A stretch of 61,084 nt of DNA from Pelagibacteraceae bacterium AG-404-P07 (GTDB taxonomy: Bacteria > Pseudomonadota > Alphaproteobacteria > Pelagibacterales > Pelagibacteraceae): NCBI GenBank assembly GCA_003216235.1, contig QCJE01000005.1, positions 1-61,084 of the forward strand. The letters run 5' to 3'. The position numbers and the translations under genes are program-made. Shown here piece after piece: positions 1-8,753 of the stretch. How positions within the stretch are numbered: the stretch's first letter is position 1; each line of letters starts with the position of its first letter. The notes under the pieces were generated by a model that ran no database searches, had not been told where the DNA came from, and saw nothing but the letters and a program-made list of their open reading frames with translations.

Positions 1-240
1 GTAGTTGATCCTCATACAGCGGTGGGTATTGGTGCTGTGAGAAAATTAGGGTTGGAAAAAAATTGTGTTGTATTATCTACTGCTCACCCGTGTAAATTTC
101 CAAAAGCAATAGAAAATGCAATCTCAAAAAGTGAAAATTTACCAGATAGTCTTAAATATGTTAATGATAGAAAAGAAAAATTTGAACTTATTACAAATGA
201 TATTGAAAAAGTTAAAAAATATGTAATGAATTCGATATGA
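1..240 (+). CDS. thrC: threonine synthase, C-terminal part (truncated by window edge)
   Basis: The reading frame is open from the first base and ends with TGA at 238-240. The 79 visible residues begin VVDPHTAVG and contain a STAHPCKFP segment, typical of the C-terminal end of PLP-dependent threonine synthase, which converts O-phosphohomoserine to threonine. The active-site lysine and N-terminal domain lie outside the window. The stop overlaps the start of the next gene in ATGA. Homoserine kinase (thrB), the preceding pathway step, lies about 1 kb away on the other strand, which fits the assignment. Confidence 0.85.
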   Translation, partial: VVDPHTAVGIGAVRKLGLEKNCVVLSTAHPCKFPKAIENAISKSENLPDSLKYVNDRKEKFELITNDIEKVKKYVMNSI

Positions 241-725
241 ATCTTAAAATAAAAGATCAACTACCAGATACAGAGATTTTTCAACTCATCGATGGAGAAC
301 CTCAAAAAAGCAAATTAAGAGAAACCATTGGTAATGGTAAAGTTGTTTTGTTTGGTTTACCTGGGGCATTTACATCAACTTGCTCCAAACTTCACCTACC
401 AGGTTTTGTCGCAAATGCAGATAAAATCAAAGCAAAAGGAATAGAAAATATATTTTGTTTATCAGTAAATGATCCCTATGTGATGAATGGCTGGGGAGAA
501 ATTAATAATGCTAGAGATAAAATAAAAATGTTATCTGATCCATATTTGTTATTTACGAAAGCAATTGGAGCAGAAGTTGATCGGAATGCAAAAGGAATGG
601 GAATTAGATCAAATCGTTATTTAATAGTTATTGAAAATTTCACTATTGTAAATATTCATGTTGAAAAAGAAACTAAAGAATGTGGATTAACATCAGCAGA
701 AAATTTACTAAACAATCTATTATAA
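237..725 (+). CDS. peroxiredoxin, Prx5-like
   Basis: A 162-residue thioredoxin-fold peroxidase that reduces hydrogen peroxide or organic peroxides. The peroxidatic motif PGAFTSTCS, with its cysteine near residue 49, is the Prx5/hybrid-Prx5 signature. The downstream LSVNDPYVMNGW segment is also typical of this subfamily. The start overlaps the threonine synthase stop by four bases, suggesting translational coupling. The end overlaps the convergent rnhA end by six bases (TTATAA carries both stop codons). No signal peptide is seen, so it is probably cytosolic. The reductant partner cannot be told from sequence. Confidence 0.9.
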   Translation: MNLKIKDQLPDTEIFQLIDGEPQKSKLRETIGNGKVVLFGLPGAFTSTCSKLHLPGFVANADKIKAKGIENIFCLSVNDPYVMNGWGEINNARDKIKMLSDPYLLFTKAIGAEVDRNAKGMGIRSNRYLIVIENFTIVNIHVEKETKECGLTSAENLLNNLL

Positions 726-1142
726 GTTCGCAGCAACTCTAGCAAGTAAATCTACCTCATTATTTAATTTATCAGTTGAATGTGCTTTTACCCAATTCCA
801 ACTTATTTCAAATTCGTTATTTAGTAGATCTAATTCTGTCCAAAGTTCTTTATTACTTACATCTTTTTTATTTGTAGTTTTCCATCCATTTTTTTTCCAA
901 TTATGTATCCATTCTGTTATTCCAGATTTTACATATTTAGAATCTGTAAAAATTTCAACTTTGCTACCTTTTGGAATTTCTTTAAGAGCTTTTATGGGTG
1001 CTAATAATTCCATCTGATTATTTGTAGTATCTTTTTTATTTCCTTTAATTTCAGTTTTCTTTTCACCATTTAATATAATTGCTGCCCAACCACCTTTACC
1101 TGGATTTCCAATACATGAACCGTCTGTATATATTTTAATCAT
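720..1142 (-). CDS. rnhA: ribonuclease HI
   Basis: A 140-residue RNase H that degrades the RNA strand of RNA-DNA hybrids. It starts MIKIYTDGSC, holding the first catalytic Asp. The catalytic Glu is in MELLAPIKAL, the second Asp in FTDSKYVKSG, and the last Asp in NNEVDLLAR, so the DEDD set is complete. Length is typical of bacterial RNase HI. Its start overlaps the thrB stop by one base, making it the last gene of the long minus-strand run. Confidence 0.93.
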   Translation of the reverse strand: MIKIYTDGSCIGNPGKGGWAAIILNGEKKTEIKGNKKDTTNNQMELLAPIKALKEIPKGSKVEIFTDSKYVKSGITEWIHNWKKNGWKTTNKKDVSNKELWTELDLLNNEFEISWNWVKAHSTDKLNNEVDLLARVAANL

Positions 1143-2107
1143 TAATTTAAATAATCTTTATAAGTTTTTAAATTATTATGTATTACTAATTTTTGATAAT
1201 ATTCTCTTGGATCTTTGATTTTTATCAAAGCAGTTTTTGGAGTATTTGAATAATCATAGAGTCTAGTTAGAAAGTACCTCATCGCTGCTCCACGACATAA
1301 TATATTTAATGATTTTTTTTCTTTTTGTGAGATTTTTTTAATACTTTCATATCCTCTTATAAAATTTTTAACTTTATTTTTATTAATACTAAATTTTGTT
1401 TTACTTTTATCAAAACACAAAGCATTTATACATATGGCAATCTCGTACATATAAAAATCATTAGCTGCAAAATAAAAATCAATTACGCCAGATAGTTTGT
1501 TATTTTTAAAAAAAATATTGTCTATAAAAAGATCTCCATGAATTATTCCATTAGGTAATTTTTTCGGCCATTTCTTTTTAATATTTATAAAATTAATTCT
1601 TAAAAACTTTTCAATATTTGTAAATTTTTTTGATTTAAATTTTATACTATTTAATAATGGATTTAAATTTTTAACTCCCATTGAGTTTTTTCTATAAAGT
1701 TTTATTTTTTTAGTAGAGGAGTGCATTGCAGCTATCATTTTTCCAACATCATAGCAATTTTTTAAGTTTAAATTTTTTTTATCTTTTCCTTTAAGAAAAG
1801 AGACAATACATGCAGTCTTATTTTTTAATTTGAATATATAGTTTCCCTTTGAGTTTCTTAATGGTTTTGGACAATTAAAATTTAAATTGTTTAATTGATC
1901 CATCAATTTCATAAAAAAGGGAATTTCTTTTTTTAAAACTCGTTTTTCAAAAATTGTTAAAATAAACTTTTCATTTTTCGACTTAAGTAAATAATTTGTA
2001 TTTTCTATGCCTTGTTTGATACCTTTGAAGCTTATAAATTTGTGAGTTTTAAATTTACTATTAATAACAGAAAGATCTTTTTTATTTATATTTGTATAAA
2101 CAGCCAT
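1142..2107 (-). CDS. thrB: homoserine kinase (aminoglycoside phosphotransferase-fold type)
   Basis: A 321-residue kinase-fold protein of the ThrB type found in Alphaproteobacteria, unrelated to the GHMP-type ThrB of E. coli. The catalytic loop reads HGDLFIDNIFF (His-x-Asp plus Asn) and the metal-binding motif is GVIDFYFA. The N-terminal half has a nucleotide-binding lobe with a GIEN.NY segment. It phosphorylates homoserine ahead of threonine synthase, whose gene end is at the left edge of the window. It abuts ispH with no spacer and overlaps rnhA by one base. Confidence 0.9.
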   Translation of the reverse strand: MAVYTNINKKDLSVINSKFKTHKFISFKGIKQGIENTNYLLKSKNEKFILTIFEKRVLKKEIPFFMKLMDQLNNLNFNCPKPLRNSKGNYIFKLKNKTACIVSFLKGKDKKNLNLKNCYDVGKMIAAMHSSTKKIKLYRKNSMGVKNLNPLLNSIKFKSKKFTNIEKFLRINFINIKKKWPKKLPNGIIHGDLFIDNIFFKNNKLSGVIDFYFAANDFYMYEIAICINALCFDKSKTKFSINKNKVKNFIRGYESIKKISQKEKKSLNILCRGAAMRYFLTRLYDYSNTPKTALIKIKDPREYYQKLVIHNNLKTYKDYLN

Positions 2108-3052
2108 TTAATTTAGTTTTTTAGGAATTTTAAAAACAACGTTTTCTTTTATTGCTTCTATTTCATCTATATTGACTGTAAATCTTTTTTTTAAGTCATT
2201 AATAAAATTATTTACTAAAATTTCAGGGGCTGAAGCACCAGAAGATATTCCAATGGTTTTTGATTTTTCAATCAGTTCATATGGAATTTCACTTTGTGAA
2301 TGGATCAATTGTGAATTAGGACAACCAGACTTTTTAGCAACTTCAACTAGTCTAACTGAATTAGAAGAATTTCTACTCCCAATAACAAAAAATAAGTCAC
2401 ATTTTTTTGCAATATTCTTTACAGCCATTTGCCTATTTGTTGTTGCATAACAGATATCTTCTTTCATCGGCTCTTTAATATTTGGAAATTTTTTTTTTAA
2501 AATTTTTATAATATCTTTTGTGTCATCCACAGAAAGAGTTGTTTGAGTGACATAAGAAAGCTTATCTGAATTTTTTGGTGTATATTTTTTTGCTTCATTT
2601 TCATTTTGAATAAGATCTATGGATCCATCCGGTAATTGGCCCATTGTGCCAACAACTTCTGGATGATTTTGGTGACCAATTAATATTAAATGATATCCAG
2701 CTTTATGAAGATTTTCTGCTTCTCTATGTACCTTTGAAACTAAAGGGCAAGTAGCATCTACATATTTCATATTATAATTTTTTGCATCCTCAGGTATTTT
2801 TTTTGGAACACCATGTGCAGAAAAAATCACTGGCCTTGATTTATCTTTTATTTCTTCAAGCTCCTCAACAAAAATGGCTCCTTTGTTTTTCAAATTATCA
2901 ACAACGTACTTGTTATGAACTATTTCATGTCTTACATAAACGGGACTTCCATATTTTTGAATTGATTTTTCAACAATTTCAATTGCTCGTTCGACACCCG
3001 CACAAAAACCTCTAGGAGCAGATAATAAAATTTTAATTTCTTTGTTTTTCAT
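2108..3052 (-). CDS. ispH: 4-hydroxy-3-methylbut-2-enyl diphosphate reductase
   Basis: A 314-residue IspH/LytB, the last enzyme of the MEP isoprenoid pathway, producing IPP and DMAPP on a 4Fe-4S cluster. The three cluster cysteines are in GFCAGVERA, DATCPLVSK and DICYATTNRQ. The conserved HGVPK and ThrGln (YVTQTTLS) segments are present. The start overlaps the end of the retinal-forming blh gene by 20 bases. It therefore probably shares its transcript and could raise isoprenoid precursor supply for carotenoid synthesis. ispE of the same pathway lies near 19.5 kb. Confidence 0.95.
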   Translation of the reverse strand: MKNKEIKILLSAPRGFCAGVERAIEIVEKSIQKYGSPVYVRHEIVHNKYVVDNLKNKGAIFVEELEEIKDKSRPVIFSAHGVPKKIPEDAKNYNMKYVDATCPLVSKVHREAENLHKAGYHLILIGHQNHPEVVGTMGQLPDGSIDLIQNENEAKKYTPKNSDKLSYVTQTTLSVDDTKDIIKILKKKFPNIKEPMKEDICYATTNRQMAVKNIAKKCDLFFVIGSRNSSNSVRLVEVAKKSGCPNSQLIHSQSEIPYELIEKSKTIGISSGASAPEILVNNFINDLKKRFTVNIDEIEAIKENVVFKIPKKLN

Positions 3053-3977
3053 TTTTTTCCAAAAGATATTCCAACAATATATGTGGAAAGGTCAAAGACG
3101 CCAAACCTATAAATATAATTTTGAGAATTGAACTATCAAAACTGTAAGTATTATTTAAAAAATATAGACTAATTAAACAAAAAATTGCTGTCAGAATTGT
3201 TAAAGGTAAAGCTTTTTTTAAAAAAATTTTGATACCTACGCTCAAGTCTTCTCTATTCAGTTCAAATATTAGAGTAATACCGTGCCTTATTGAATGCAAA
3301 AAACAAAAGTAAAATGTAAAAGCAATAAGTGGAGAAAAATAATAGTTAATAATTAATATTGAAAAGTAATCTAAAAAAATAGTGAACTTTTTTAATTCAA
3401 AATTTTTCACAAATAGTAAAATATTTGATAGAGTACTTAAAATTATACTTAAAAGTAAAATTTTACTTGTTTCTACAAAATTTAAAAATTTATAAAAAGC
3501 TTCATTTTCAATTAATAAAAATTTAAAAATATTGATTGTTTCATCAAAATGAAAATACATAGGTGCTAAAACAATCAAGGAACCTTTTAAGAAAAATAAT
3601 AATGGATCATAAAATGACTCATTGTTTATCAAAAAAGAAGTATCTTCTTTCCCAAAATGATATGATGCTACTATCAAAAAAAGTGTTAGCGAGATTGAGG
3701 GCAATATTACCCAAAAAAAAATTATTAAAATAGCTAATGAGACGTACGATAAGTAAAAGATAAAAAAATTATCAATTTTGAATATTTCAAAAAGTTTTTT
3801 TCCTTTCATATTATCAAGGGAACCATGAGATACGCCAATACTTAAAATTAATAAGAAGCATATTAATGGAGATATTGTGAGGTTATTATTAATAAATGTT
3901 ATTAATGAAAAAATATTGCAAAATAAAAAGAAAATAAAAGAGTGGTTAAAATTTATTTTTTTTATTTGATTACTCAT
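3033..3977 (-). CDS. blh: Brp/Blh family beta-carotene 15,15'-dioxygenase
   Basis: A 314-residue polytopic membrane protein, with about 8-9 hydrophobic segments, of the Brp/Blh family that cleaves beta-carotene into two retinal molecules. Family His motifs are visible: GVSHGSLDN, ASYHFGKED, FLHSIRHG and FPHILLEY; these histidines bind the catalytic iron. It lies three bases after crtY and overlaps ispH, closing a crtI-crtB-crtY-blh retinal cassette. Retinal implies a rhodopsin, which is not encoded in this window. Confidence 0.92.
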   Translation of the reverse strand: MSNQIKKINFNHSFIFFLFCNIFSLITFINNNLTISPLICFLLILSIGVSHGSLDNMKGKKLFEIFKIDNFFIFYLSYVSLAILIIFFWVILPSISLTLFLIVASYHFGKEDTSFLINNESFYDPLLFFLKGSLIVLAPMYFHFDETINIFKFLLIENEAFYKFLNFVETSKILLLSIILSTLSNILLFVKNFELKKFTIFLDYFSILIINYYFSPLIAFTFYFCFLHSIRHGITLIFELNREDLSVGIKIFLKKALPLTILTAIFCLISLYFLNNTYSFDSSILKIIFIGLASLTFPHILLEYLLEKNEKQRN

Positions 3978-3980
3978 TGG

Positions 3981-5054
3981 CTAATAAAATAATGCTTTAA
4001 TAAAAGTCCATTTAGGCATTCTTAAAATTATATTCAAATCCTCTAAATAATTACTTTTATTAGACAAAAATTTTATAACAGTCTTTGGTGAGGTCTTAAA
4101 CATATTAAAAAAAATATCTGACATTTTTTCTGGATGTTTGTTTAAAACTCTTAGAAAAATATCATCTAAAAATTGGTATTTTTTACTAATTTCAAATCTG
4201 CTGACATTAGAAATATTTTCAAAATTCTCTCTAATAAACTTGCAATGATCTTGAATATTTAAAAAAGTATAACCAGTGCTTAATCTTGTCATACCACCAG
4301 CGGTACCAATATTAATTTTATTTTTTTCTTTTTTGTACAATGGATAGAAGAGAGGTATTGCTCCTTCTTCTTTATAGATAATTTCATAATCTTTATTTTT
4401 AATTTTAAGATGATTTTCAATATAAAGTTTAATTTGTTGGTCATAGTCTTTTTGAGAATTATCATTCATTTTTGATAACCAAGTCGTTTCAACTAAAGCT
4501 TTATTTTTTGAGTAAGGAAGTGTGTAGAAGAAATGAACACTCTCTCTTTGTTCACAGTCAAAATCCATGAGATTGAAAATTTCTTCATCAAAAAAATTAT
4601 TTTTAGTCTCAATTTCTACGCCACAAAAATGTTGCCAAAGATTTTGATGACTATTTTTAATTTCTGGCACACTGTTAAAAATGAATGAATTTTTCTTATT
4701 GATTTCAGTAATATCTTTAAAGAAAGAAATATTTTTATTTTCTCTGAGTTTATTGTTTATTTTTTCATAAAACATACCACTATGAATACTTTGGTATGGA
4801 AAACTTTTACATTCTAGATAATTAGTTTTACCTGGCACATTAATCGAAAAATTGTTCCAACTTTTTTTTACACAATCATCAAAGTTATGCGATGTAACTC
4901 TCCAAAATGACCAGGTTTTGTCATTTTTATACTCTGGTCTGGGTTCAATAATTGCTAAAGTTTTATCGTTTAATTTTTCATGAATTTCTAGTTCGTAAGC
5001 AAGTGATAGACCAGCACATCCACCTCCAATAATTACATAATCAAATTCTTTCAT
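3981..5054 (-). CDS. crtY: lycopene beta-cyclase, CrtY type
   Basis: A 357-residue flavoprotein that cyclises both ends of lycopene to give beta-carotene. The dinucleotide-binding GGGCAG motif is at residues 10-15 after a beta strand (DYVIIGGGCAGLS). The KTWSFWRV segment near residue 46 and the GTAGGMTRLSTGYTF segment in the C-terminal half are CrtY hallmarks. It overlaps crtB by 14 bases and precedes blh by three, so product and next enzyme are coupled. No sign of truncation. Confidence 0.93.
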   Translation of the reverse strand: MKEFDYVIIGGGCAGLSLAYELEIHEKLNDKTLAIIEPRPEYKNDKTWSFWRVTSHNFDDCVKKSWNNFSINVPGKTNYLECKSFPYQSIHSGMFYEKINNKLRENKNISFFKDITEINKKNSFIFNSVPEIKNSHQNLWQHFCGVEIETKNNFFDEEIFNLMDFDCEQRESVHFFYTLPYSKNKALVETTWLSKMNDNSQKDYDQQIKLYIENHLKIKNKDYEIIYKEEGAIPLFYPLYKKEKNKINIGTAGGMTRLSTGYTFLNIQDHCKFIRENFENISNVSRFEISKKYQFLDDIFLRVLNKHPEKMSDIFFNMFKTSPKTVIKFLSNKSNYLEDLNIILRMPKWTFIKALFY

Positions 5055-5925
5055 CTAAATCTACTTCCTGACTTATAATAGCATGTTCCTTTGCTCTTTG
5101 ATGAGTTTCTATCTCTTTTAAATAAACTAAAATTAAATCAAATATAGAAATAATTGTATGGTAAATTTTTTCAAAATTATTGACATATATTTTTCCAGAG
5201 TTTTCATAATTTTTCATACTACCTTTTTGTAAAATTTTTCTTCCAATCTGCCTGTAAATTCGTCTAGCAACAATTATCGAAAATTTATATCTAAATGGGA
5301 TTTTTTGAATAGAGCTAAATGAGCTTTGGTAAAACATTTCTGCAAGTTTTAAAGTTGCTTGAATATTTTCAAAGTCTGGCTTTATATATTCTCTGTTCAT
5401 TTTTTTGTCCTCAACTACGTCTCTAGCAATATTAGTTAATTGCATTGCTATACCTAAATCAATTGCTCCTTTTAAAGCTCTTCTATCATTTACATTTAAT
5501 ATTTTTGACATCATTAATCCAACTGCTCCCGCAACTCTATATGAATAAATTAATAAGTCTTTTACTGATCTAATATGTACTCTTTTTTTTAAATCTGAAG
5601 CAACACCATCTATTAAATCCTCTATTATTATTTTTTTAATATTATAATTTTTTGCAATAGTAATAATATCTAAAATTATTGTTTCATTTTCGTAAGATGG
5701 ACTCTTATCGTTATTATTTAACTTAAATGAATTTTTAAAAACAATTTTCATTTTGTTAAATTTTTCAATTTTAGAATCTAAATTAGCTTTTTCATCAGCT
5801 ATATCATCAAGAACTCTACAAAAAGCATAAAGTTTAGCACAATCATCATAAATTTTTCTTGGTAGAAAAAAACCAGCCCAATTAAATGATTTAGCAAAAA
5901 GAGCTAGATAGTTTTTTTTTATCAT
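5041..5925 (-). CDS. crtB: phytoene synthase
   Basis: A 294-residue squalene/phytoene synthase that condenses two geranylgeranyl diphosphates to phytoene. The two Asp-rich, Mg-diphosphate-binding motifs are visible: LDDIADE at residues 39-45 and NIARDVVED near residue 165. It overlaps the crtI stop by one base and crtY by 14. No GGPP synthase (crtE) gene is found in this window, so the substrate must come from elsewhere in the genome. Confidence 0.94.
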   Translation of the reverse strand: MIKKNYLALFAKSFNWAGFFLPRKIYDDCAKLYAFCRVLDDIADEKANLDSKIEKFNKMKIVFKNSFKLNNNDKSPSYENETIILDIITIAKNYNIKKIIIEDLIDGVASDLKKRVHIRSVKDLLIYSYRVAGAVGLMMSKILNVNDRRALKGAIDLGIAMQLTNIARDVVEDKKMNREYIKPDFENIQATLKLAEMFYQSSFSSIQKIPFRYKFSIIVARRIYRQIGRKILQKGSMKNYENSGKIYVNNFEKIYHTIISIFDLILVYLKEIETHQRAKEHAIISQEVDLDERI

Positions 5926-7385
5926 TAAATTATTTTATCTAGAACTTTCGCTGAGGATAAAACACCTGGTACTCCAGCGCCAGGATGTGTTCCAGCACCA
6001 ACAAAATATAAACCATCATAAATTTCAGACTTATTATGAAATCTAAAATAAGCAGACTGTGAAAATTTTGGCTGTATTGAAAAACCTGAACCATGTTTTG
6101 TATTTAGATGCTTTTCAAAGTAATCCGGTGTCAGATAGAAATCTTCAACAATATTTTCTCTAAGATTTGGCATTAAATCATTTTCCATCTTATCAATTAC
6201 TAAATTCTTCATTTTTTCTCCCTCAATTTCCCAATTAATTTTTGATTGATTGTTTGGAACAGGAACTAAAACGTAAAAACAATCTTTTCCACTAGGTGCC
6301 ATTGATTTGTCGGTTGCTGAAGGTCTGTGAAGATAATAGCTTATATCTGTATTCAATTTTTTTTTATTAAATATGTCATCAAGATGTTCTTTATATTTTG
6401 AGCCAAATTTAATTGTATGATGTTCTACATCATTATAAGTTTTTCTAGTTCCAAAATAATAAACAAATAGACCCATTGAGTACTCCATTCTATTTTTTTT
6501 CCATTTAAATAAGAATGAATTATTTGCGTTACCATTAATCATTTTTTCATAAACACCCGGTGGATCAGCATTACAAATAACATTATGAGATTCTATAATA
6601 TTATTGTCATCTAGCTGAACGCCACTTATTTTTTTTTTATTAGTAATAATTTTAGTTACTTCTTTTCCCTTAATAATCTTAATTCCAACTTCATCCATTA
6701 ATTTTTCAAAACCTTTTATGATGTTTCCAGTCCCACCCATTGAATAATGAATTCCCCATTTTTTTTCTAAGTATAAAATTAGTCCATAAATTGAAGTCGT
6801 AGTAAAAGGATTTCCTCCAACTAGCAGAGGATGCATACTTAACATTCTTCTCAGCTTTTCATTTTTAATAAAAGATGAAACTAATGAATAAACTGATTTA
6901 TAACTTTTGAGTTTTAATAATGCAGGCAGTTGTTGCATCATTACAAATGGTCTATCAAATGGAACATCTGCAAGTTCAGTAAAACCTTTATCGAAGATTT
7001 TTTTTGTAAAGTTTACTAATTTTTCGTAGCCTTTTACATCTTCTTTATTTATTTCCTCGATTTGTTTTTTCATTTCTATTTCATTGCCTGAATAATTAAA
7101 TTTAGTTTTGTCTTCAAAAATAAATTGATACCAAATCTTTAATGGAGACAGTTTTATGTAATTTTTTGGATCTTTTTTAAATAATTCAAATAGCTCGTTG
7201 ATTAAATATGGTGCTGTAATTACTGTAGGACCTCCATCATATATGAAGCCATTTCTCCTGAATACTCTTGCTCTTCCACCAAGATCTGGAAGTTTCTCAA
7301 TTAAAGTTACATCATGACCTTTTGCTTTAAGACGCAGTGCAGCTGCTATGCCTCCAAAACCAGAACCTATTACAACAGTATTCAT
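5925..7385 (-). CDS. crtI: phytoene desaturase
   Basis: A 486-residue FAD-dependent CrtI that turns phytoene into lycopene. The Rossmann motif is at the N-terminus (VIGSGFGG, residues 5-12), followed by an ARG-rich GGRARVFRRNGF segment. The conserved C-terminal FAD motif is GLYFVGAGTHPGAG. It is the first gene of the carotenoid block. It starts 39 bases after the atpF stop, with no recognisable terminator between them, so read-through from the ATP synthase operon is possible. Confidence 0.95.
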   Translation of the reverse strand: MNTVVIGSGFGGIAAALRLKAKGHDVTLIEKLPDLGGRARVFRRNGFIYDGGPTVITAPYLINELFELFKKDPKNYIKLSPLKIWYQFIFEDKTKFNYSGNEIEMKKQIEEINKEDVKGYEKLVNFTKKIFDKGFTELADVPFDRPFVMMQQLPALLKLKSYKSVYSLVSSFIKNEKLRRMLSMHPLLVGGNPFTTTSIYGLILYLEKKWGIHYSMGGTGNIIKGFEKLMDEVGIKIIKGKEVTKIITNKKKISGVQLDDNNIIESHNVICNADPPGVYEKMINGNANNSFLFKWKKNRMEYSMGLFVYYFGTRKTYNDVEHHTIKFGSKYKEHLDDIFNKKKLNTDISYYLHRPSATDKSMAPSGKDCFYVLVPVPNNQSKINWEIEGEKMKNLVIDKMENDLMPNLRENIVEDFYLTPDYFEKHLNTKHGSGFSIQPKFSQSAYFRFHNKSEIYDGLYFVGAGTHPGAGVPGVLSSAKVLDKII

Positions 7386-7424
7386 GATGATAATTTATAG
7401 TTTTTTATAAAAATTGTAAGAGAA

Positions 7425-7922
7425 TTATGAGTTAATTTTTTTTAACTCTTCTTTAGTTTCATCTAAATTTTTTTGGAACAAATTATCAAGTTTTGACCTA
7501 TCTACAGAAGTAGAGATAATTTTTTTTACGGAGTCCACAGCAATTTTGACTGAAGCATCTTTGATTTCTTTTATAGCTGCCTCTTTCATCTGAATTATCT
7601 TATCTTCAGCTGAATTTTTTTTAATTTCTGAAGATTTATGAAATTTATCATTAAGTTCTATTAATAATTTATCACTATCTTTTTTTGCTTGCTCTAATAT
7701 TTCATTACTTACTGATGGAGCTGTATCTAATTTTTTTTGTGCATTATCTAATAAACTTTTTGCTTCAGTTCTAAGTTTTTCACTCTCATCTATCTCATTC
7801 TTTATGTCAGAAATTAGTTTATTAAGAATTGAATTTATTTTTTGTGGAACTTTTAAATACACCAAGCCTCCAAAAAATATAAAAAATGAAACCGCTACCC
7901 AAAAAGTTGAATCAATTATCAT
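7425..7922 (-). CDS. atpF: F0F1 ATP synthase subunit b
   Basis: Subunit b of the F0 sector. It has a single N-terminal membrane span (residues 4-21 from the chosen start) followed by a long charged helix that forms the peripheral stalk. I start it at MIIDSTFW (165 residues), which leaves an 11-base overlap with the b' gene. An in-frame ATG at 7955 would add 11 polar residues ahead of the membrane span and overlap b' by 44 bases, which seems less likely. It is the last F0 gene before crtI. Confidence 0.88.
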   Translation of the reverse strand: MIIDSTFWVAVSFFIFFGGLVYLKVPQKINSILNKLISDIKNEIDESEKLRTEAKSLLDNAQKKLDTAPSVSNEILEQAKKDSDKLLIELNDKFHKSSEIKKNSAEDKIIQMKEAAIKEIKDASVKIAVDSVKKIISTSVDRSKLDNLFQKNLDETKEELKKINS

Positions 7923-8505
7923 AATATTTATTCCCATTTCTTTTTGAGAAATCATTAACTATAGCTGAGATACTACTGCTATTTACATCGGCACCTATCA
8001 AGCTTTTCAAAATTTCAGATGATGTTTCAATAGCAATTTTATTTATTTTCTCTGGTGCACTTTTCTTGAGTAAATTAATTTCTTGTTCAGCTTTTTTGAT
8101 TTCTTTATCGATTTCATTTTCCAGATTTTCTCTTTTAGTACTAATATCTTTAAGAACCTTTTCTCTAGTTTCTTTAAAAATATTTTTTGCTTCGAGTTTA
8201 CTTTTTGAGATTATACTTTCATATTCTTTAAGTTTTGTTTCACTATCACTTCTTTGTTTTTCTGCAGCCTCAATATTTTCTAGTATTTGGGATTTTCTCA
8301 ATTCTAAATTTGAACTTATCTTGGGTAATATCACTTTTGATAAAATAATATAAAGAATACCAAAAGTTAATGTTAGCCAAAATATTTGTGAAATCCAAAA
8401 CTCAGGATTTAATTGTGGCATACCCCCACTTTCAGCTGCAAAAACCTCTTTTATAAAAAAGAGGTTTAAAAATATTAACTGAAAAAAATATTTTTTAATC
8501 ATCAA
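7912..8505 (-). CDS. atpG: F0F1 ATP synthase subunit b'
   Basis: A second b-type subunit (b', also called atpX or atpF2), as in Alphaproteobacteria and phototrophs, whose stalks use a b/b' heterodimer. The 197-residue protein has an N-terminal hydrophobic stretch, then MPQLNPEFW and a second membrane span (residues 36-58), then a long charged coiled coil. The extra N-terminal hydrophobic segment ending VFAAES may be a cleaved signal sequence, as seen in some b' subunits. It is two bases downstream of atpE. Confidence 0.88.
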   Translation of the reverse strand: MMIKKYFFQLIFLNLFFIKEVFAAESGGMPQLNPEFWISQIFWLTLTFGILYIILSKVILPKISSNLELRKSQILENIEAAEKQRSDSETKLKEYESIISKSKLEAKNIFKETREKVLKDISTKRENLENEIDKEIKKAEQEINLLKKSAPEKINKIAIETSSEILKSLIGADVNSSSISAIVNDFSKRNGNKYYDN

Positions 8506-8507
8506 AT

Positions 8508-8735
8508 TTAAAATGCAAATAAAATAATTAATGCAACAACTAAACCAAATAATCCAGTCGCCTCTGCAAGAGCAAATCCTAAGAGTAAATTAGGAAATTG
8601 TTTTTGTGCTGCAGAAGGGTTTCTCATTGCTCCTGATAAATAATTTCCAAAAATTATTCCAATACCTACTCCGGCACCTGCAAGAGCAATAGCTGCCAAG
8701 CCTGCTCCAATCATTTTTGCTGCTTCTAATTCCAT
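8508..8735 (-). CDS. atpE: F0F1 ATP synthase subunit c
   Basis: A 75-residue proteolipid with two membrane helices joined by a polar RNPSAAQKQ loop. The ion-binding carboxylate is Glu58 in ALAEATG. The glycine-rich first helix (GAGVGIGIIFG) forms the c-ring core. The residues that coordinate sodium in Na-translocating rings (a Gln in helix 1 and a Ser/Thr directly after the Glu) are absent, so proton coupling is expected. An SD-like AGGAGG (complement TATCCTCCTA, about 8737-8746) lies before its start, the clearest ribosome-binding site in the operon. Confidence 0.96.
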   Translation of the reverse strand: MELEAAKMIGAGLAAIALAGAGVGIGIIFGNYLSGAMRNPSAAQKQFPNLLLGFALAEATGLFGLVVALIILFAF

Positions 8736-8753
8736 TATATCCTCCTATGTTAA

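Noticed and set aside
3033..7385. Retinal cassette as a recent horizontal transfer
   Set aside because: Base composition, overlaps and lysine/asparagine-rich usage look the same as the flanking core genes; no mobile-element traces. Older transfer cannot be excluded.
7386..7424. Possible terminator between atpF and crtI (TTTATA ... TATAAA on the minus strand)
   Set aside because: Only six A/T pairs and no T-run after the stem; it is too weak to call a terminator.
8066..8353. Antisense open frame opposite subunit b'
   Set aside because: A Ser/Leu-rich shadow of the charged coiled coil on the other strand.
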